Positions 22,545-35,667 of a stretch of DNA of 64,000 nucleotides are shown piece by piece (position 1 is the stretch's first letter; the number at the start of each line of letters is the position of its first letter). The stretch comes from Bugula neritina (taxonomy: Eukaryota > Bryozoa > Gymnolaemata > Cheilostomatida > Bugulidae): contig OZ037768.1 in assembly GCA_964035545.1 (NCBI GenBank), positions 4,641,241-4,705,240 of the forward strand, read 5' to 3'. The notes beneath the pieces were generated by a model, which had not been told where the DNA came from, did no database searches, and saw nothing but the letters and a program-made list of their open reading frames with translations. A program made the position numbers and the translations under genes.

Positions 22545-25500
22545 ATGAGTGAATGGAAGCAGATTTTGATAGAAAACCTTCTTTTTGCTGCTGATATTGG
22601 CTTGATATGTTGGTTTCTTAGACTGTACAAAAACAAATATACTACGGCTGATCAGATAAAGGTAAAAATTATAAATATATGTTTAATTTTGTATCAACTT
22701 AGGATTATATTTATTCTGATTCTATATCGGAGACCGAGAGTGAATTTTTTGAAGTTAAAATTTTACTAATTCTGTGATTATTCATTTTACTTGAAATTTG
22801 ACTGTGTGTTTGATTTTACTTCCACTCAAACAAAATCAGAATGAAGAGTGTGTACATAATGGTAATATGGAATTGTACCATGCAGTTTCCCTAGATTATG
22901 CTATAAAACCTTTAGCTTTCAGCGCTATTCTAAGCAGTAAATATCTGCCAATAAATACGGATTCAACAAATAAATAATAGGAAGAAATATTATTATTTGA
23001 ATAAAAAAAATTGATAAAGCTTTTCAATAAGAAATCATTTCAGGATTGATATAAAAAGGAGTAATTTTAGAAAAAAAATTTTGTTGAAATGTTTAGTAGA
23101 AAATCAATTCATGCAAATATAGAATTTTTTTATATATTTGAACCTAATTGTGGCAGTTTCTATAAGTTTTTAAAGCTTTTTTATGCATCTTCAACTCATA
23201 ATTTGACTGTACATGATGACAATAAACATTTCAAATAAACAATTATAGAACTTTGTTTAAAGAAATGTTGCTTATTCAACTTTTTGAAACTATATTAATA
23301 TGATGACCTACCATAATCTACAAATTGATAAATGGTTAGATGCTACTCAATTGTGTGACAGTTTTAGAGCAAAATCCCATTGAAATGGTGATGACAAATC
23401 TCTTCTTTGTACATATAATTCAAAATAAATAAATGATATATTTTAAATTATATTATCAATTTGTAAAGTTATGTTTGATAAATTTTTTGCAGGATTTAGA
23501 AAGTATTGACTGGTCAGCTTTTAAACTAGATTCCCGTGGTTACATTGAATATGGATTAGTAGAAGGCAGAGTGCATTCACTAGAGAAACCTTTAAAAAGT
23601 CAATTTACTGAAGAAGAAGGTCCAATTAAATATTTTAAAAGAGTTTTGCTCAAATCTGAAAGAAATCGAGGCTACTGGTAAAAGATATTACTTGTAAAAT
23701 TGTTGCTAAAATTTCAATAAAGTTTTCTTTTTTCATCCTATATCCTATAGACTTAGTTTTTCAGGATAACACTGTTTAATGCATAATTATATATTAACTT
23801 GAATCATAATATAAATATATATTACCAGTAATTGTGAGTGTAAAAAGAAATCTTTATTTTGCTTTTTAGGACAGACAGACAAAGTGTCTTATCTGAAAGT
23901 TATGAAAGGGTAAAATTTGCATTACAAGATGAACAAACCGCTGAAAGAATTCTGGTTACTGAACCAAGGCTGGCCAATTATCTTCAAGAAGCTCTCCATA
24001 CAACTCATGATCACTTTGAGCCATGCACAAGATCTCTTAGTGGTAATGTTAGCTTAGCTTTGACACTGACGTCAAACTCTATTTCTATAGGCATCTAACA
24101 ATCCAACTAAGTTTTTTAGCAGGTGTAGTTTCAGTTATAAGTAGATGCTTTACCTGCATGATTGAAACTATCCAGTCTCTCAAAGGTTATTTTTGACCTT
24201 TCACCACTCCTGTCCCGCTTGAGTGACAGGTTTTTGCATAATAGCAATTTTAAATAGACTACCTTATATACAAATATAAATGGTTGTGGCATGAGTTCTT
24301 TCAACTGGATAATCTTTTTTTTACCAAACTCTCCGTCTTTGTCCAGACTTGGGACGGGCTGGGTATTGTCTTTAGTCGATATTTCTTAAATGTTATTAAA
24401 ATAAAAATATGGCATTTGCAGTTGTTCTAAGTTTTTATTTATTCAAAAGTTTATGTTTCTTTATTTTTTAGGTTCCTCTATAAATGTTATCACTTAGGTG
24501 TTTGTTTAATTTTGTAGAAAGTTTGTTTGACCGGGTGGTTGGCGAAATCACCAAAGGTTATCAGACGACGGAACAAATACTCAAGAATGGTAACTGTTAA
24601 AACTCACTTGTAAATGATTTAAAGTAAACTGTTCTATATGAGCATAGTAATTTTATATGTGTACTGCAGAAGATTTTGTATTTCTTACGTTTAACATTGT
24701 GTTTTTGAGAAAATATGAGGTTACTTGAAAAAAATCTTTTTTGGCTAGTGTGACTAGACTCTTTTTATAATACTAGCTGTTCTTATATAAAGTAAATATT
24801 TAATTTTTTAATATTTCAAAAACGATAAAAAAACATTTGAGTGATTTCTATATTTTAAATAGCTTGAAGATGTATTTGGGCATTTGTTTGCTCCTCGTAT
24901 TTGAAATAGAGAGATATTTTTGGCTACTATAATTGCTTAAGTTAGTCCTGGACCTTGTTATGTAACTATGTTGTAGTATGTTGCATTTTTATTATTATGC
25001 AGCATTCACATGTGTTGAAATTTCTCACCTAGGCAGCTGTAGTCCTGTGCATGCTTTGAAATATACATTTTATAATATTGATAATAAAACTAAATAAGAA
25101 TTTTAATAGAGCACTGCTTCTTACAGGGACTACCATGCTGGGTGTTGGTAAAATAGTTTATAGCAATGGCTCCTTAGAACTTAGAAAGCCGACTGCCAAG
25201 GGAACGCAATATTTTCTCACTTCTATGTCCAAATCTGAGCTCATCACACATTTAAAGTCCCGGGCCACGATATTCAAAGTTCTAGCTGGAGTTTTTGGAG
25301 TTACTGGTACATTATTCACTTATGGTTTTACTAAAGATCAGAAATATTATCTCAATTTTGTCAACAATTGTTTGAATTTAGCCTAATTTCAATCTAAAAT
25401 GTTGACAATATATTTGAAAATCTAGAGAAAATGATTGGAAGTTAACCAGTAGGTATTGGTAATGAATGGAATTGTTTTTTCTAATTTTTAAGTTTCTAAT

Positions 25501-26161
25501 CAGATCAATAGAACTACACCTAATTTATCCGTGCAGACTAAGTTTTTCACAGAGAAAAGTCATCCAGACATTGAATCAATAAATAAAACATAACTTAGTA
25601 TGTCTTAAGTTCATTTCCTGTTATTTTAGATAACATTCAATGAACACACATCTAAATTATTATTATTGTCATATAGGCAGACTGCTATAATGGTGATATT
25701 CATCCACCATGACTGTGATGCAAGTATATTATTGTTTCTAACAGATGTAGAGTTACAGTTCCATCATTAGCTGAAACCTTTTTCTTGTAGGTTTGCTGAT
25801 ATTGTGGGTGACTACTGGGTCACGAATACGTAAGTGGATAGCTCAGTACAGAGAGCGTGCTGCTGTTGAAGAGGCTCGGCAGCAGCTGCTTGTGATAAGA
25901 GGTGTCAACACTGTCCATTCTAGAAACAGAAATGCTGACTCCGACACAGACTTGGCAGAGGATTCGGATTCACCTCAACGCTCTCCCTCAAGCGAGGCCA
26001 ACTCATGTGTTATATGTCTAATAAACTCACGTGACATAGCTAACAGGCCATGCGGTCACGTCTGCACTTGCCTCAACTGCTATGAGGCAATGCCTGTCCC
26101 AAAACATTGCCCGGTTTGTAGGTCTGCCATCAATGAAATTATTCCTATATATATTCCATGA
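22545..26161 (+). CDS. MUL1: Mitochondrial E3 ubiquitin ligase MUL1 (MAPL/MULAN)
   Basis: Six exons: 22545-22661, 23493-23677, 23870-24042, 24518-24589, 25127-25306, 25791-26161; 1098 nt, 365 residues against 352 in human MUL1. An N-terminal membrane segment lies near residues 8-26 (LLFAADIGLICWFLRLY). The central BAM/GIDE-type intermembrane domain includes GPIKYFKRVLLKSERNRGYW and the conserved LGVGKIV. A second membrane segment (about 227-249, KVLAGVFGVTGLLILWV) spans the last intron. The C-terminal C3HC4 RING is intact: Cys315, Cys318, Cys330, His332, Cys336, Cys339, Cys349, Cys352. The family sits in the outer mitochondrial membrane with the RING in the cytosol and ubiquitinates or SUMOylates mitofusin, DRP1 and AKT. 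An acidic Ser/Asp linker precedes the RING. A poly(A) signal is at 26325-26330. Confidence 0.95.
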
Positions 26162-27289
26162 AAATGTAACAACTTTTAACAAAACTATGAAAAGTGTATA
26201 TTTTCGTAATTTTCATTGTTCTTAAATTAAAGTGTATTAAATTGCATGTTAAACTATCATTAAGAATTGAATCATCCCAGTGTTGTAAGTTTTAATCAAT
26301 ATGATATTATATTTCGTGTTTTAGAATAAAATGACTATGAGTTTCAAACTAAGGTTTAATAGAGCAATGGTACTCTGCAAATACTGCTAATTTGCCTTTG
26401 ATTAATGAATGGTCTAGACTTTAGAGTCTAGACTTCAGAGTCTAGACTTTAAGGCAATTGTAGTCACTATAGTGCGAATTTGATTTTGAAACCATTTTTA
26501 CTGTGTTTTACCAGTCTATTTCTGTGCTTGTTTATAAAGACCAAAATTTTACAAAATAATGCTTATACAAACTAGTATGCATGTGTAAAAGCTAAATAAA
26601 AGAACAATACTTGTAAACAAAATAAAAGTCTAAAAATCTAAATGCAGCATAATAGTATACATAAAAGAGGTATTTGCAAATTATTTACACGACTGTACTG
26701 ACATGGTAATACTGAATAGTCTAAGACTCCAAGTCATTTAAGCTGCAAGTAGAAGTATGATAAAGAAATATTTAATAAGGTCATGTTTTGTAATCAAGTA
26801 TATATGTTATATGCCACAAGTGAGATTCATTCTAGGCACAGGAAACATGTTCTTAAAGTCATGAACTTTATTCAAGTCTTAGGTTAAGAAACAATATAAC
26901 CACCTATGTATAGAAGGAAAGTTTTAACAAAATATGAAGTACAGCCAGTGTTGGTCTGAGAGGAAAGACTATTCAATGGTATTGCAACATTGTATACGTT
27001 GAATTTATGCGAACACAACACATATACCTATGCCCATAATTTTTTTACTCGCTTGCTACACTATGAGAATGATAATGGTTACTACTGAAGAAATATTAGG
27101 ATTTTTGCTAACTAATTACAACAACTCCTTTAAACATTTAATAGCAATCTTTATATAAGCTTTCTAAACATATTAACATTCATTACATGTAAAGAAAGCA
27201 TTCAATGATTTGGCTTTTTATTCGGCTGGCTTCATAAATAGAGTTTACTAGAGTTTTTATCATACAGGATCTACACTAACCAGGACAGG
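26162..27289. other. Tandem intergenic region MUL1 to CUB-like gene
   Basis: Contains the MUL1 3' UTR with AATAAA at 26325 and three copies of a 14-bp palindromic unit (TCTAGACTTTAGAG) at about 26410-26452. The remainder is unique AT-rich sequence that should include the promoter of the next gene. I see no further gene. Confidence 0.5.
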
Positions 27290-30200
27290 ATGTATGTAGT
27301 GCTGCAAAGGGTTTTCTTGTGCCTGCTCCTAACCAATCATCTTGTGCGATGCTAAGTATTCAGTGTGGTAATTTATGAAAATTTGGTTTAAATCATATTA
27401 TGGATTATGATATAAGTATTATAACATTATGTAACTTTTTGTGTACACATAGTCTAACTTAAAAACCTACATTTGTGCTATTAGTATGTTTTCCTGCCTA
27501 GTCACTAGTATTATTATTTACTAAAATGTATATATAATATTGTGTTGTATGTTTGAATCTATAGGTGAGCTGGAAAAACCAGCGGATTGTTGCATCAGCA
27601 CCAAGTCCAGTTCCACATGATGATGAGGGTCTTGGAAGAATATATTGTAAGAAATTACATTTGTGTCAATCAAACCTAACAACGGCAGGTCATATGTTTG
27701 GTAATATTAAATGCCATGTTGGCGAGTAGTTTAACTGTGGACAGTTTGTTGGCTTTTTCTTACCAAGTATCTGGATAGCGGCTAGAAAATGTTGTGTCAA
27801 GGTTCAGTTAGGAAAAGCTTTTGAGCATAAAATTTTTTGCCACACTGAAAAGTAAGGTCATGGTTGTGCTCATTAACAAATACTCCTTTCTTATTTTCTT
27901 ATGTCATTGAGTGAAGCCATAATGATAATTAATAGATTTCTGGAAAAAAACTTTCAGTCATGTGGAATAAATGCTTATGCCAATGACATAGTTCTTCTCA
28001 TTAAAAGCCTTAACCATTTGAAACAAACATGGAGATTTACATCTCATTGATCCAATGGTTATTAGGTATTCTGGGTATAAATGTTTTAATATACAAGTTG
28101 CATTGGTAACATACATACAGGTATACTCTTATGTAGATAATGAGTATGTGGTAATTGAAGACACTGGAACCATTTCTAAGCGTGACTGCGTCAAGGGCCA
28201 TCGTGAATATGAACATCATGAATGTGATTGGTTGATTCATATTGAAAATGGAAGCTCTGTGAGTACCTATAACATATATAGAGCTTTCTTAACTTATATA
28301 CTTTATATGCACTCTTCTAATGTAGATATTTCTCAGTTATTTGTAGTTATTGTATTTAGTTTTAAGGCATTTTCACAAGTTTGGATTCTGCAAAAATGAG
28401 AGTTTTTTCTGCTGTCTTTTTATGACAGCAGAAAGAAACTCTGGCTATTAAGTCTTGAATATCTTATATGTTTTTACTTGGTTGTTGTCTGCTCTCTATA
28501 AACAGTGAATTTCCTTACACTTTTCTTTCACATTTGCTTGTTAGATTACCCAGCCTGTTTACTCCCATCTAAAATCTAAATCTATGTTTTTCAGATGAAT
28601 GTGACCAAGCACATTATATTATAGTGCATGGTGTCATATACAGTGATATACTGAATTACATAATATTATGCTGAATTACATAATAATATGCTGAATTACA
28701 TAATAATATACTAAATTACATAACAATAATATGCTGGTTGCAGATTTCTGCTGAAATTTATGTGGATATTCCAAGCCAACCCACACAAGATGAATGCATT
28801 CACTGCAACGTAGAATATGGGTATTTGCATAACAACTACCACCAGAAAGTGTTGAACCGCAGGCTCTGTTTACAGAATTACACTATATCAGTCAGTATGA
28901 ACTTGCTTTCTGTCATTCATGACTGTTTATAAAATGTGCCTTGTTCAGCTCTGTGCAATGTGATGCAGTTCATTCCATTTATCATAAATTTAGTAATACT
29001 TTGACACTAAAACAAAAATTTTTGAAATTAAAACTATTTATACACAACTGGTTAAATATATTTTTACATGCAAAACATTCTAACGCAAGTAAAATGATTT
29101 AAGTATTCTTTACGTTTGTAATTCATTAAACATATTAATTATATACATTCAGTTGTACATGGTTATATACCTTTGTTTTGACTTTAATTATTACCAATCT
29201 TGAAGAAAAATCGAAAATCTAGTTTAATGCTTTTTCCTATAAAAACTAAGTTGTTTGCTTACAGTTACTTACAATAAAATTATTGAGTAGGTAACTTTTC
29301 AGTTGAATTTTCTGGTTGTAGTACAGTGTGAAGACTTCTTTATGGCTAAAATTCAGCTGCTTGGGCCCATTGGCTCATCATCAGTTAAACTGGACCAATC
29401 AGAATGGTGATCGTATGCAAGGCTTTGTACTCAAGTTCACCGTCAGTAAAGAGCAGGTGGTTGTAGAGGATACCAAGTGGAATCTTTCAACTATATTTGC
29501 CTTTACTGTTTCAATACTTTCCGCTGTGGTACTGTTTAGTATTGGGTTCATCTTACAAAGGTACGGCAGTTTATCTCGTTATACCCTTGTTTATCTTTCA
29601 TAAGTTTATGTATTGTAGAATTACAGTTAGGAATATAACAGTTTTGAAGTGCTGTGCTTATTTTTAAACTTTAAAAGAAATAAACTAAATTTGATTTCAG
29701 ATAGTCAAGGCTTTTTAATAATATCCGTTTATTTCAATAAATCACAAAATGGTAATAGTAAACAACCATTTTATAGATATTTATATGTTTGAGCATAAAA
29801 TAATTTCAAATATAATTTACTATCTTACAATGTTTTTTTTGTTAGGTCTTGCAGAAACCAGTCTATTCAGCACAACCTTCTAGAGAGTCGGCATGAGAAT
29901 GTCCACAGAACAAACTCACGACTAAAGAAGCTGTCGCAAATCTCGTATCCTCAGCATAGACTTGGGGTAAATTTTTAGTAACTTGCTTAACGACCAGACA
30001 AATTGGTATACTGATTATGTAAATACACCTGAAAAGAAAAACCTATTTTCTAACAGATTATAGAAAAGCAAGAACTTACCAATTATTTTCCTGCCAAGTT
30101 TTAAGCAGATAAGTTTTGGTCAGCTTAGCTTTTTGCAAACAGGGTGCTTAGATCAGTAGCATTTTATGCTAGTAAAATTTCACTACTGTATAGAAGGTAA

Positions 30201-32671
30201 ATATTTATTTGTGCTTGATGTACTTTATTTTATCTCTTACAGTTGCATGAAGAGTTTTATAAAAGTATGCATCACAGAAACATGCGTTTCAACCAGCCGG
30301 CTTTCATGAGATCAGTTAACGAGCAAAAGGTAAGATTCGTAAAATAAGCAATTTTCAAACTCAAAATATATTCTATGGTTTGTAAAGTTATGCAAACTTC
30401 TGCTGTTGTTTTTTTGTGCAATTTTAGAGAAGCTCAAATGACGCAGTGGATAAAACATCACCAGTGTTCACAAAGTGCAGGAAAGGTATGGCTACACGAC
30501 ATGTAGACAAGCATATGACAAGAGACCTGAGTCCTACCAGAAGTAACCACACTTACGTGTCTGTCACTCAGTTGTAAGTATTAGTCGTTACGTTGAACAT
30601 TGCAACTTTGTAAACGCACTTTTAGCCTCAACTAATTCAAGTTTCTAAGAGCTAAATGATAAAAAATTACCTGTCAATTGCATGAGGAGGGATGTAAAGG
30701 TTTGCTTAGTTTGGATCTTTAAATTCTGGGTTAGCATTGCAATTTATTTCAGATACAGGCAATTTTTTCATGCGATCAATATTTAACCATGTGTTAAGAA
30801 ACATAAAAGTTTAGTAATCCTGAGCAGCTTCTTTCAGGAAATAACGCAAACCTTGAAGTGAATTGCTGAATCAACTCAACATAAATACGCATGTCACTAT
30901 GCAAATAAACTTCATAATATCCTAGGGAAAAAATATATAAGAGATGTGTTTTATGCAATAATTAATCTCATTTTAGACAATTTTTTGCTCAGTTATGTTG
31001 CATCACCGATTTCTAAAGTATTCATAATTTTGTGTTGGTAAAAATAAGGAGATTTAAATTTTTCAACAAACACAAATAAAATTGCTTTTTATCAAGAAAG
31101 CTTTTAATACACTGACTTTTTAGCTTGAACCATGTTCATTCTGAATCTGAATCAGATACAATAAGACCCCCAACGGCAGGCAGATTTGATGTTGGCCAGC
31201 GTAATATGTTAATACAGGAACTGAAATACACTCCGTGGAGAAAGGTGAGTCATGCTCACGTTGAAGCTGCTGGGATAGGCAGTGGTAATTAAAAGAAAAG
31301 CCAGCTGTACTACATATTCTCCAACTGGATTTTAAAGTAATATGCATAATCAAACACAGCATTGTTACAAGTAATAACTGCCATGTCTTTATTGAGCTTT
31401 TTGTGTAACCAAAAGGTGAAAGCCAGAATTTCTCATCCCAAGCTATCTGTGGAAGACAAAAATCTGTTAAGTGCTACTTCAGGTATGTGTTACTTATTTG
31501 TACAACCACAAGTTTTTAAAAAAAAAAAGTTGGTACATTTTTGAAACTGTCTACTATACATGCTTTATATATATATATTGATAGAAAGTATCAATTTAAA
31601 TAATGGGTAATCCAACTTTCAGTAAGCAGTCATTAGTGTTAATTAAATGACTTTTTTATTCTAAGAGCCAACACTAAAGAAAAGGAAAAAGCATCTTCTT
31701 ACAGCTCCCCGATACACTAGTCCAAAAGTTGATAACGCTTTTCACATAATAGTGACCAGAAGTTCCACTAAAAGGAAGAGATTTCCAGAAGGTTGTGGTA
31801 TTTGATAAAATTGATATTTAAAATTACTGTTTTTGACATAAACTGTATACAAAAACCATGTCACATTTTATAAAAATGCATCATTTTATTATGTGATTTT
31901 ATGAACTTGCTATTTTACAGAAACTGTAGAGGCTAATGATGCAGAAAATGGAGAAGCTAACACCAGCATTCAAAGTTTGCCAGAGATGGCAGCGAATAAA
32001 TATAAACATCATATAAAATATCACAGCACATCACGGTAGGGTGTATTGCCATTATAATATTTACAAATATATTTCTGCATGTTTTAAAAAATATAAAAGT
32101 CATTCTATGATTGGTTTTATTTTTCAATTTAGTTACTACCTGTATATGAGCTGAACTGACTACATTCATACAGGTTATTCTGGCTCGATTTCTTGCAAAA
32201 TAAGCATCACGTTTAGTTTGCTAGGTAAAGCTTTCATTTGTGGTGGCATTTTCTCAGAGTCTAGTAGGAATGATATTTTATACAAACATTTATATCACTA
32301 AAAATATTATTTTCAAGTTGAAAGAATGTTGGTTATTTGTTTTATGGTAGTTTAAGTACGATTAGGTTATATATCTATTTGCCTGAAGCTATTTTCTGTT
32401 GCATTGCTTATTACTTTTTGTAGGTGCATATTTTGCTATATATTTGCTTAGTTCCTGAAAATATTTATTAAGTTATCATATTTTATACTCTTAGCTTTGA
32501 TGCATGAAAAAATTTATTTGCATTGAATTATTATGCTTGGTTTGTTTTAGAGTGTTGAGAAGTAACACCCACATAGAAAGTTGTAGAGATAAGAGAAAGT
32601 TTGTTTCAACTCCAAAGAGACTGGTTAAAAAATTCACATCTCATAGATATCCAGACAGAATCTACACATAG
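27290..32671 (+). CDS. Unrecognised type I membrane protein with CUB-like ectodomain
   Basis: Thirteen exons: 27290-27343, 27565-27646, 28098-28258, 28744-28890, 29322-29560, 29846-29966, 30243-30329, 30428-30573, 31124-31244, 31416-31482, 31666-31791, 31921-32035, 32551-32671; 1587 nt, 528 residues, all phases consistent. Residues 1-18 look like a signal peptide (MYVVLQRVFLCLLLTNHL). The ectodomain has Cys76, 88, 117, 120, 141, 161, sequons at NGSS, NYT, NWT and NLS, and a CUB-like pattern (ECDWLIHIENGSSISAEI ... GFVLKFTV). One membrane segment is at about 203-226. The 300-residue cytoplasmic tail is basic, Ser/His-rich and probably disordered, with HTYVSV at 338-343 as a YxxV motif. I do not recognise the family. 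Exons 1-3 are the least certain: the exon 1 donor (GTGCGA) and exon 3 acceptor are weak, and an acceptor at 28118 is an alternative. Poly(A) signal at 32897-32902. Confidence 0.6.
28406..28434. repeat. Perfect 11-bp hairpin in intron
   Basis: TTTCTGCTGTC at 28406-28416 and its exact inverse at 28424-28434 are separated by 7 T-rich bases. It lies in intron 3 of the CUB-like gene. No role is known. Confidence 0.7.
28651..28738. repeat. 20-bp tandem repeat at the acceptor of CUB-like gene exon 4
   Basis: Just over four copies of CTGAATTACATAATAATATG. The last partial unit runs into the acceptor (ATATGCTGGTTGCAG, exon at 28744), so the branch-point region is made of repeat. Confidence 0.8.
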
Positions 32672-34125
32672 CAGTCATGTGTTGAACTAGTGCACTAGCC
32701 TTATGTGAATTCCTAGCTTCATACAAATCATGTGTCATGTTCAAAGCTATTATAGTTACTCGACTTTTTATTGCCTCAGTTGTAAAAAATATTCACATTT
32801 ATTTGATTCAGAATACTACTAATTTTTTTATTTACCAGATTTAGTTTTCAGTACTTTTATGTTTTTTGCAAATCTAGTCTGTGCAGTTTTTTGTGAAATA
32901 AAATTAAAATTTAGTCTAATGCATCATGATGAGTTTAGGAATAGAAAATAGTGATCAAAATCATCTTTAAACGAACATATGTATTAAGTATTTGTACAAT
33001 CTATAAAATTCATCATATAATTGTTATAGTCTGCACAGGTAATACAAATATGTATAACTCTGATCTTCAATGTTTGGGGCTCAACTTTGCTGCACATTTT
33101 AACAGGTATTCAAAACCACTGGCTTTGAATATGACTTCAACTATTCATAAAAAAGTGAAGCATGTTGGAAGAACTTTAATGTTGTTCATTTCTTCTCAAC
33201 TACACAACATATATTTTTATAAAATGTGTGACAGTCATACAGAAAAATTGGATCTTGTCCAAAACTTCTAGCTTTCTTGCACATCCTTAGCTTTTATCTC
33301 AACTTCTAGGCTTTCAAGTATGACAAGCTATGGACCACCCAAGATAATATAATTGCATTAGCTTGAGATCAGCTCTAAATTCCAGGAACTATTCCGTTAT
33401 ACAACTTATAATTTTGAGCATTTTATAATCCAAGGTAGGCCTATTATATATAATGTTTTGTTGGTATTTTTGTTTTACTAGAAGATGTTTGGTACTTCCA
33501 CAGTTTAATCCATTAAATCAAGTTTTTGATTAAAACATGATTGCTGCCAACTGTTAATTGTTGTATATAAACTGCTTTACTAGCTACAAATATAGATAAT
33601 TATTATATAAATACTGATTAATGCAGTTCTATGCAATTTATAAAGAGTCATGAAGCTAGCTTAAACTTGTGTAAAGAATACTTGCTGCATGTATTGGCCA
33701 TCTACTCTAGCATCTTACTAATCTCTATACATTATACAGCTGTGGGTTATCTTCTCATATGTTCTAAAATCTAAGGCAGCAATTATAAAAGTGATATATA
33801 AAGTTAAAAAATGCTTTTTTTGAGAATTAAGTTATTCTCAAAGTTGAATTTACATTTACATTTACACTGTCAGAATTTTTACATAGATAATCTATTTGAA
33901 ACTAATGTTTAATGATGGTTAAGTTATAGTTCACAACTTTTAGGAAAATAGATATATCTATCTTCCTAAAAGACTATAAAACTCTAAATAGTGACACTCA
34001 TTCATCATTGTGCCTGTTACTATTTTATATATATTAGTTCACCTTGTAGTGTAAAAGTTATAGGAGTTATTTTCTCGTTTAGGCAGCTACCATACAGCTA
34101 TACCAAAACAGCCCAGTTGGATAAC
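32672..34125. other. Region between the two membrane-protein genes
   Basis: Contains the 3' UTR of the CUB-like gene, a 106-codon ORF at 32951-33271 without recognisable features, and a 34-bp near-perfect palindrome at 33938-33971. An in-frame extension upstream of the next start codon is open back to a TTTAG at about 34079-34082, so an upstream exon of the next gene may exist here. Confidence 0.45.
33938..33971. repeat. 34-bp near-perfect palindrome
   Basis: TTTTAGGAAAATAGATA is followed at once by its inverse with one mismatch. It lies about 155 bp upstream of the start codon at 34126. Confidence 0.8.
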
Positions 34126-35667
34126 ATGGAAGGAAGTGATTACGTACAAGCCTATTATTTATTTCTAATGGCCTTCATGATTGTATTACAAGTAATAAAT
34201 TTAGTATTGCTTGGCACCATCATGTTTAGGTAAAAGTATACAGTAGATATAATACATACTCTACTTGCATGGAATTGCTATTTCATGTATTCTTTAACTA
34301 CCCTAACGGGGGGGGGGGGGGGTTTCTGTTGTAAAAACTAAAGCTATATGTTACTATTTTTTACACAATAGGAATTAAATATATGTTACTTTAAAATATA
34401 GGCAGCGCAACATGGTTAGAAGGAGAGAGGGATGCCCTACACAACCCAGACTACGATTCTCCACCAGTGCAGCTAAAAATGTTAGTATATAGCAGTGCTG
34501 AGCCAATATTCAGTCTGTAGGCTACTCAGCGTTATAATATGTTGGGATTTATTTTCTGCTACAATTGAATTGCTTTTATGTGGGTATTTTGTGTTTTATT
34601 CAGCATTCTGTCACAGAGCCTCAAAGTACACAAACTGTTTTCCGGTGTTGAATAAATATATTTTATAAGTCACATGTTGTGCCAAAGGTACAAAATATTA
34701 AAAGTACCGACATCAATGAACAAAAAAATGAATTTTAAAGATACTGAAATGTTAAAATACCCAACAGTTTATTAGCAACCTGATTTAATCTCAACAACAT
34801 CTGCATTTTCAACACCATGTTAGCTTCAGTAAATTGTTAGGAAATTTTAAGAAAACACACACCTGTGGTTGCAATCCTATATATTGTTATAGATGCTCCA
34901 TATGGATTCATCAACAGTGTTAACTCAATTTTATGTCTATTTTTCCACTTGTAAATTTTTTTATCAATACATAAAATACCTAACACCTCATTCAGAAATA
35001 CCAGCTTTATACTAAATGCATTATGGTCTTGCAACATATTATGTTATTTTAAAGGAAGAAATAAAATACAATGCTTGATTATATCCAATTTTGCATTCTA
35101 GTCATACACACCTGAAAGACATAGCATAAAGATGGAGAGTGGTGATGAAAGATATGTTTTACCAACAGAAGTTCAGGCTGTAAGAAGTGATCATACTTAC
35201 CTGTCTATAATACCAAGGTAGGGTCAGTGATAAAAGCATATGCAAATTTTAGACATACCAAATTTATGCATGGTATGACTGGTTTAAATAAAAACTGAAA
35301 TACTTGTTGCATGGATAACTGTGTGTATCTGCGTTGATGTAAAGAGTGCTTGTTACTTACTCAATCATTTGTTGTAGTGAAGCAGATGTGGAGAAAGAAG
35401 GGACATCCTACAGTGTCAATTCAGTAAGTGAGCATCTTTTCAAGACAGGTCAGATTAAAAGACAGGATGAGCAAACAAGGATGTATGAAAACCGGCCACT
35501 GGTAAGACCGGACATAAAATGGTGCTACTGTGAAAAGCTAAATTCAATTAATACATATGCATAGGTAAAAAAAAGTTTTATCAATTTTGATTTAGGTAGA
35601 GAGTAGATCGATAAACAGCAGTAACACATCAGTTGTGCTCAATATTGTGGAACCAGAAAACAAATAA
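34126..35667 (+). CDS. Unrecognised small single-pass membrane protein
   Basis: Five exons: 34126-34229, 34402-34480, 35102-35217, 35378-35501, 35596-35667; 495 nt, 164 residues, phases consistent. Residues 1-9 are a short N-terminal segment, 10-34 a membrane segment (YLFLMAFMIVLQVINLVLL), followed by an Arg-rich stop-transfer stretch (RQRNMVRRR), so the remaining ~130 residues should be cytoplasmic. The tail has several Tyr, including DHTYLSI at 91-97, very like NHTYVSV in the upstream neighbour's tail. Both match YxxI/V motifs that can bind SH2 domains or AP-2. No domain is recognised. The reading frame is open upstream of the ATG (LPYSYTKTAQLDN), so an ectodomain exon could be missing, or this could be an alternative 3' part of the upstream gene. 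Poly(A) signal at 35716-35721. Confidence 0.55.
34308..34322. repeat. G15 homopolymer in intron 1
   Basis: Fifteen consecutive G on the plus strand in otherwise AT-rich sequence, 79 bases downstream of the exon 1 end. The exact length may be uncertain in an assembly. Confidence 0.9.

Noticed and set aside
25307..25386. Alternative C-terminal extension of MUL1 exon 5 ending in a stop
   Set aside because: Splicing at 25306 joins in phase to the exon with the second half of the membrane segment and the RING; read-through would drop the RING.
32951..33271. 106-codon plus ORF between the two membrane-protein genes
   Set aside because: Composition is like random AT-rich translation; no motif, and its phase does not connect to either neighbour.
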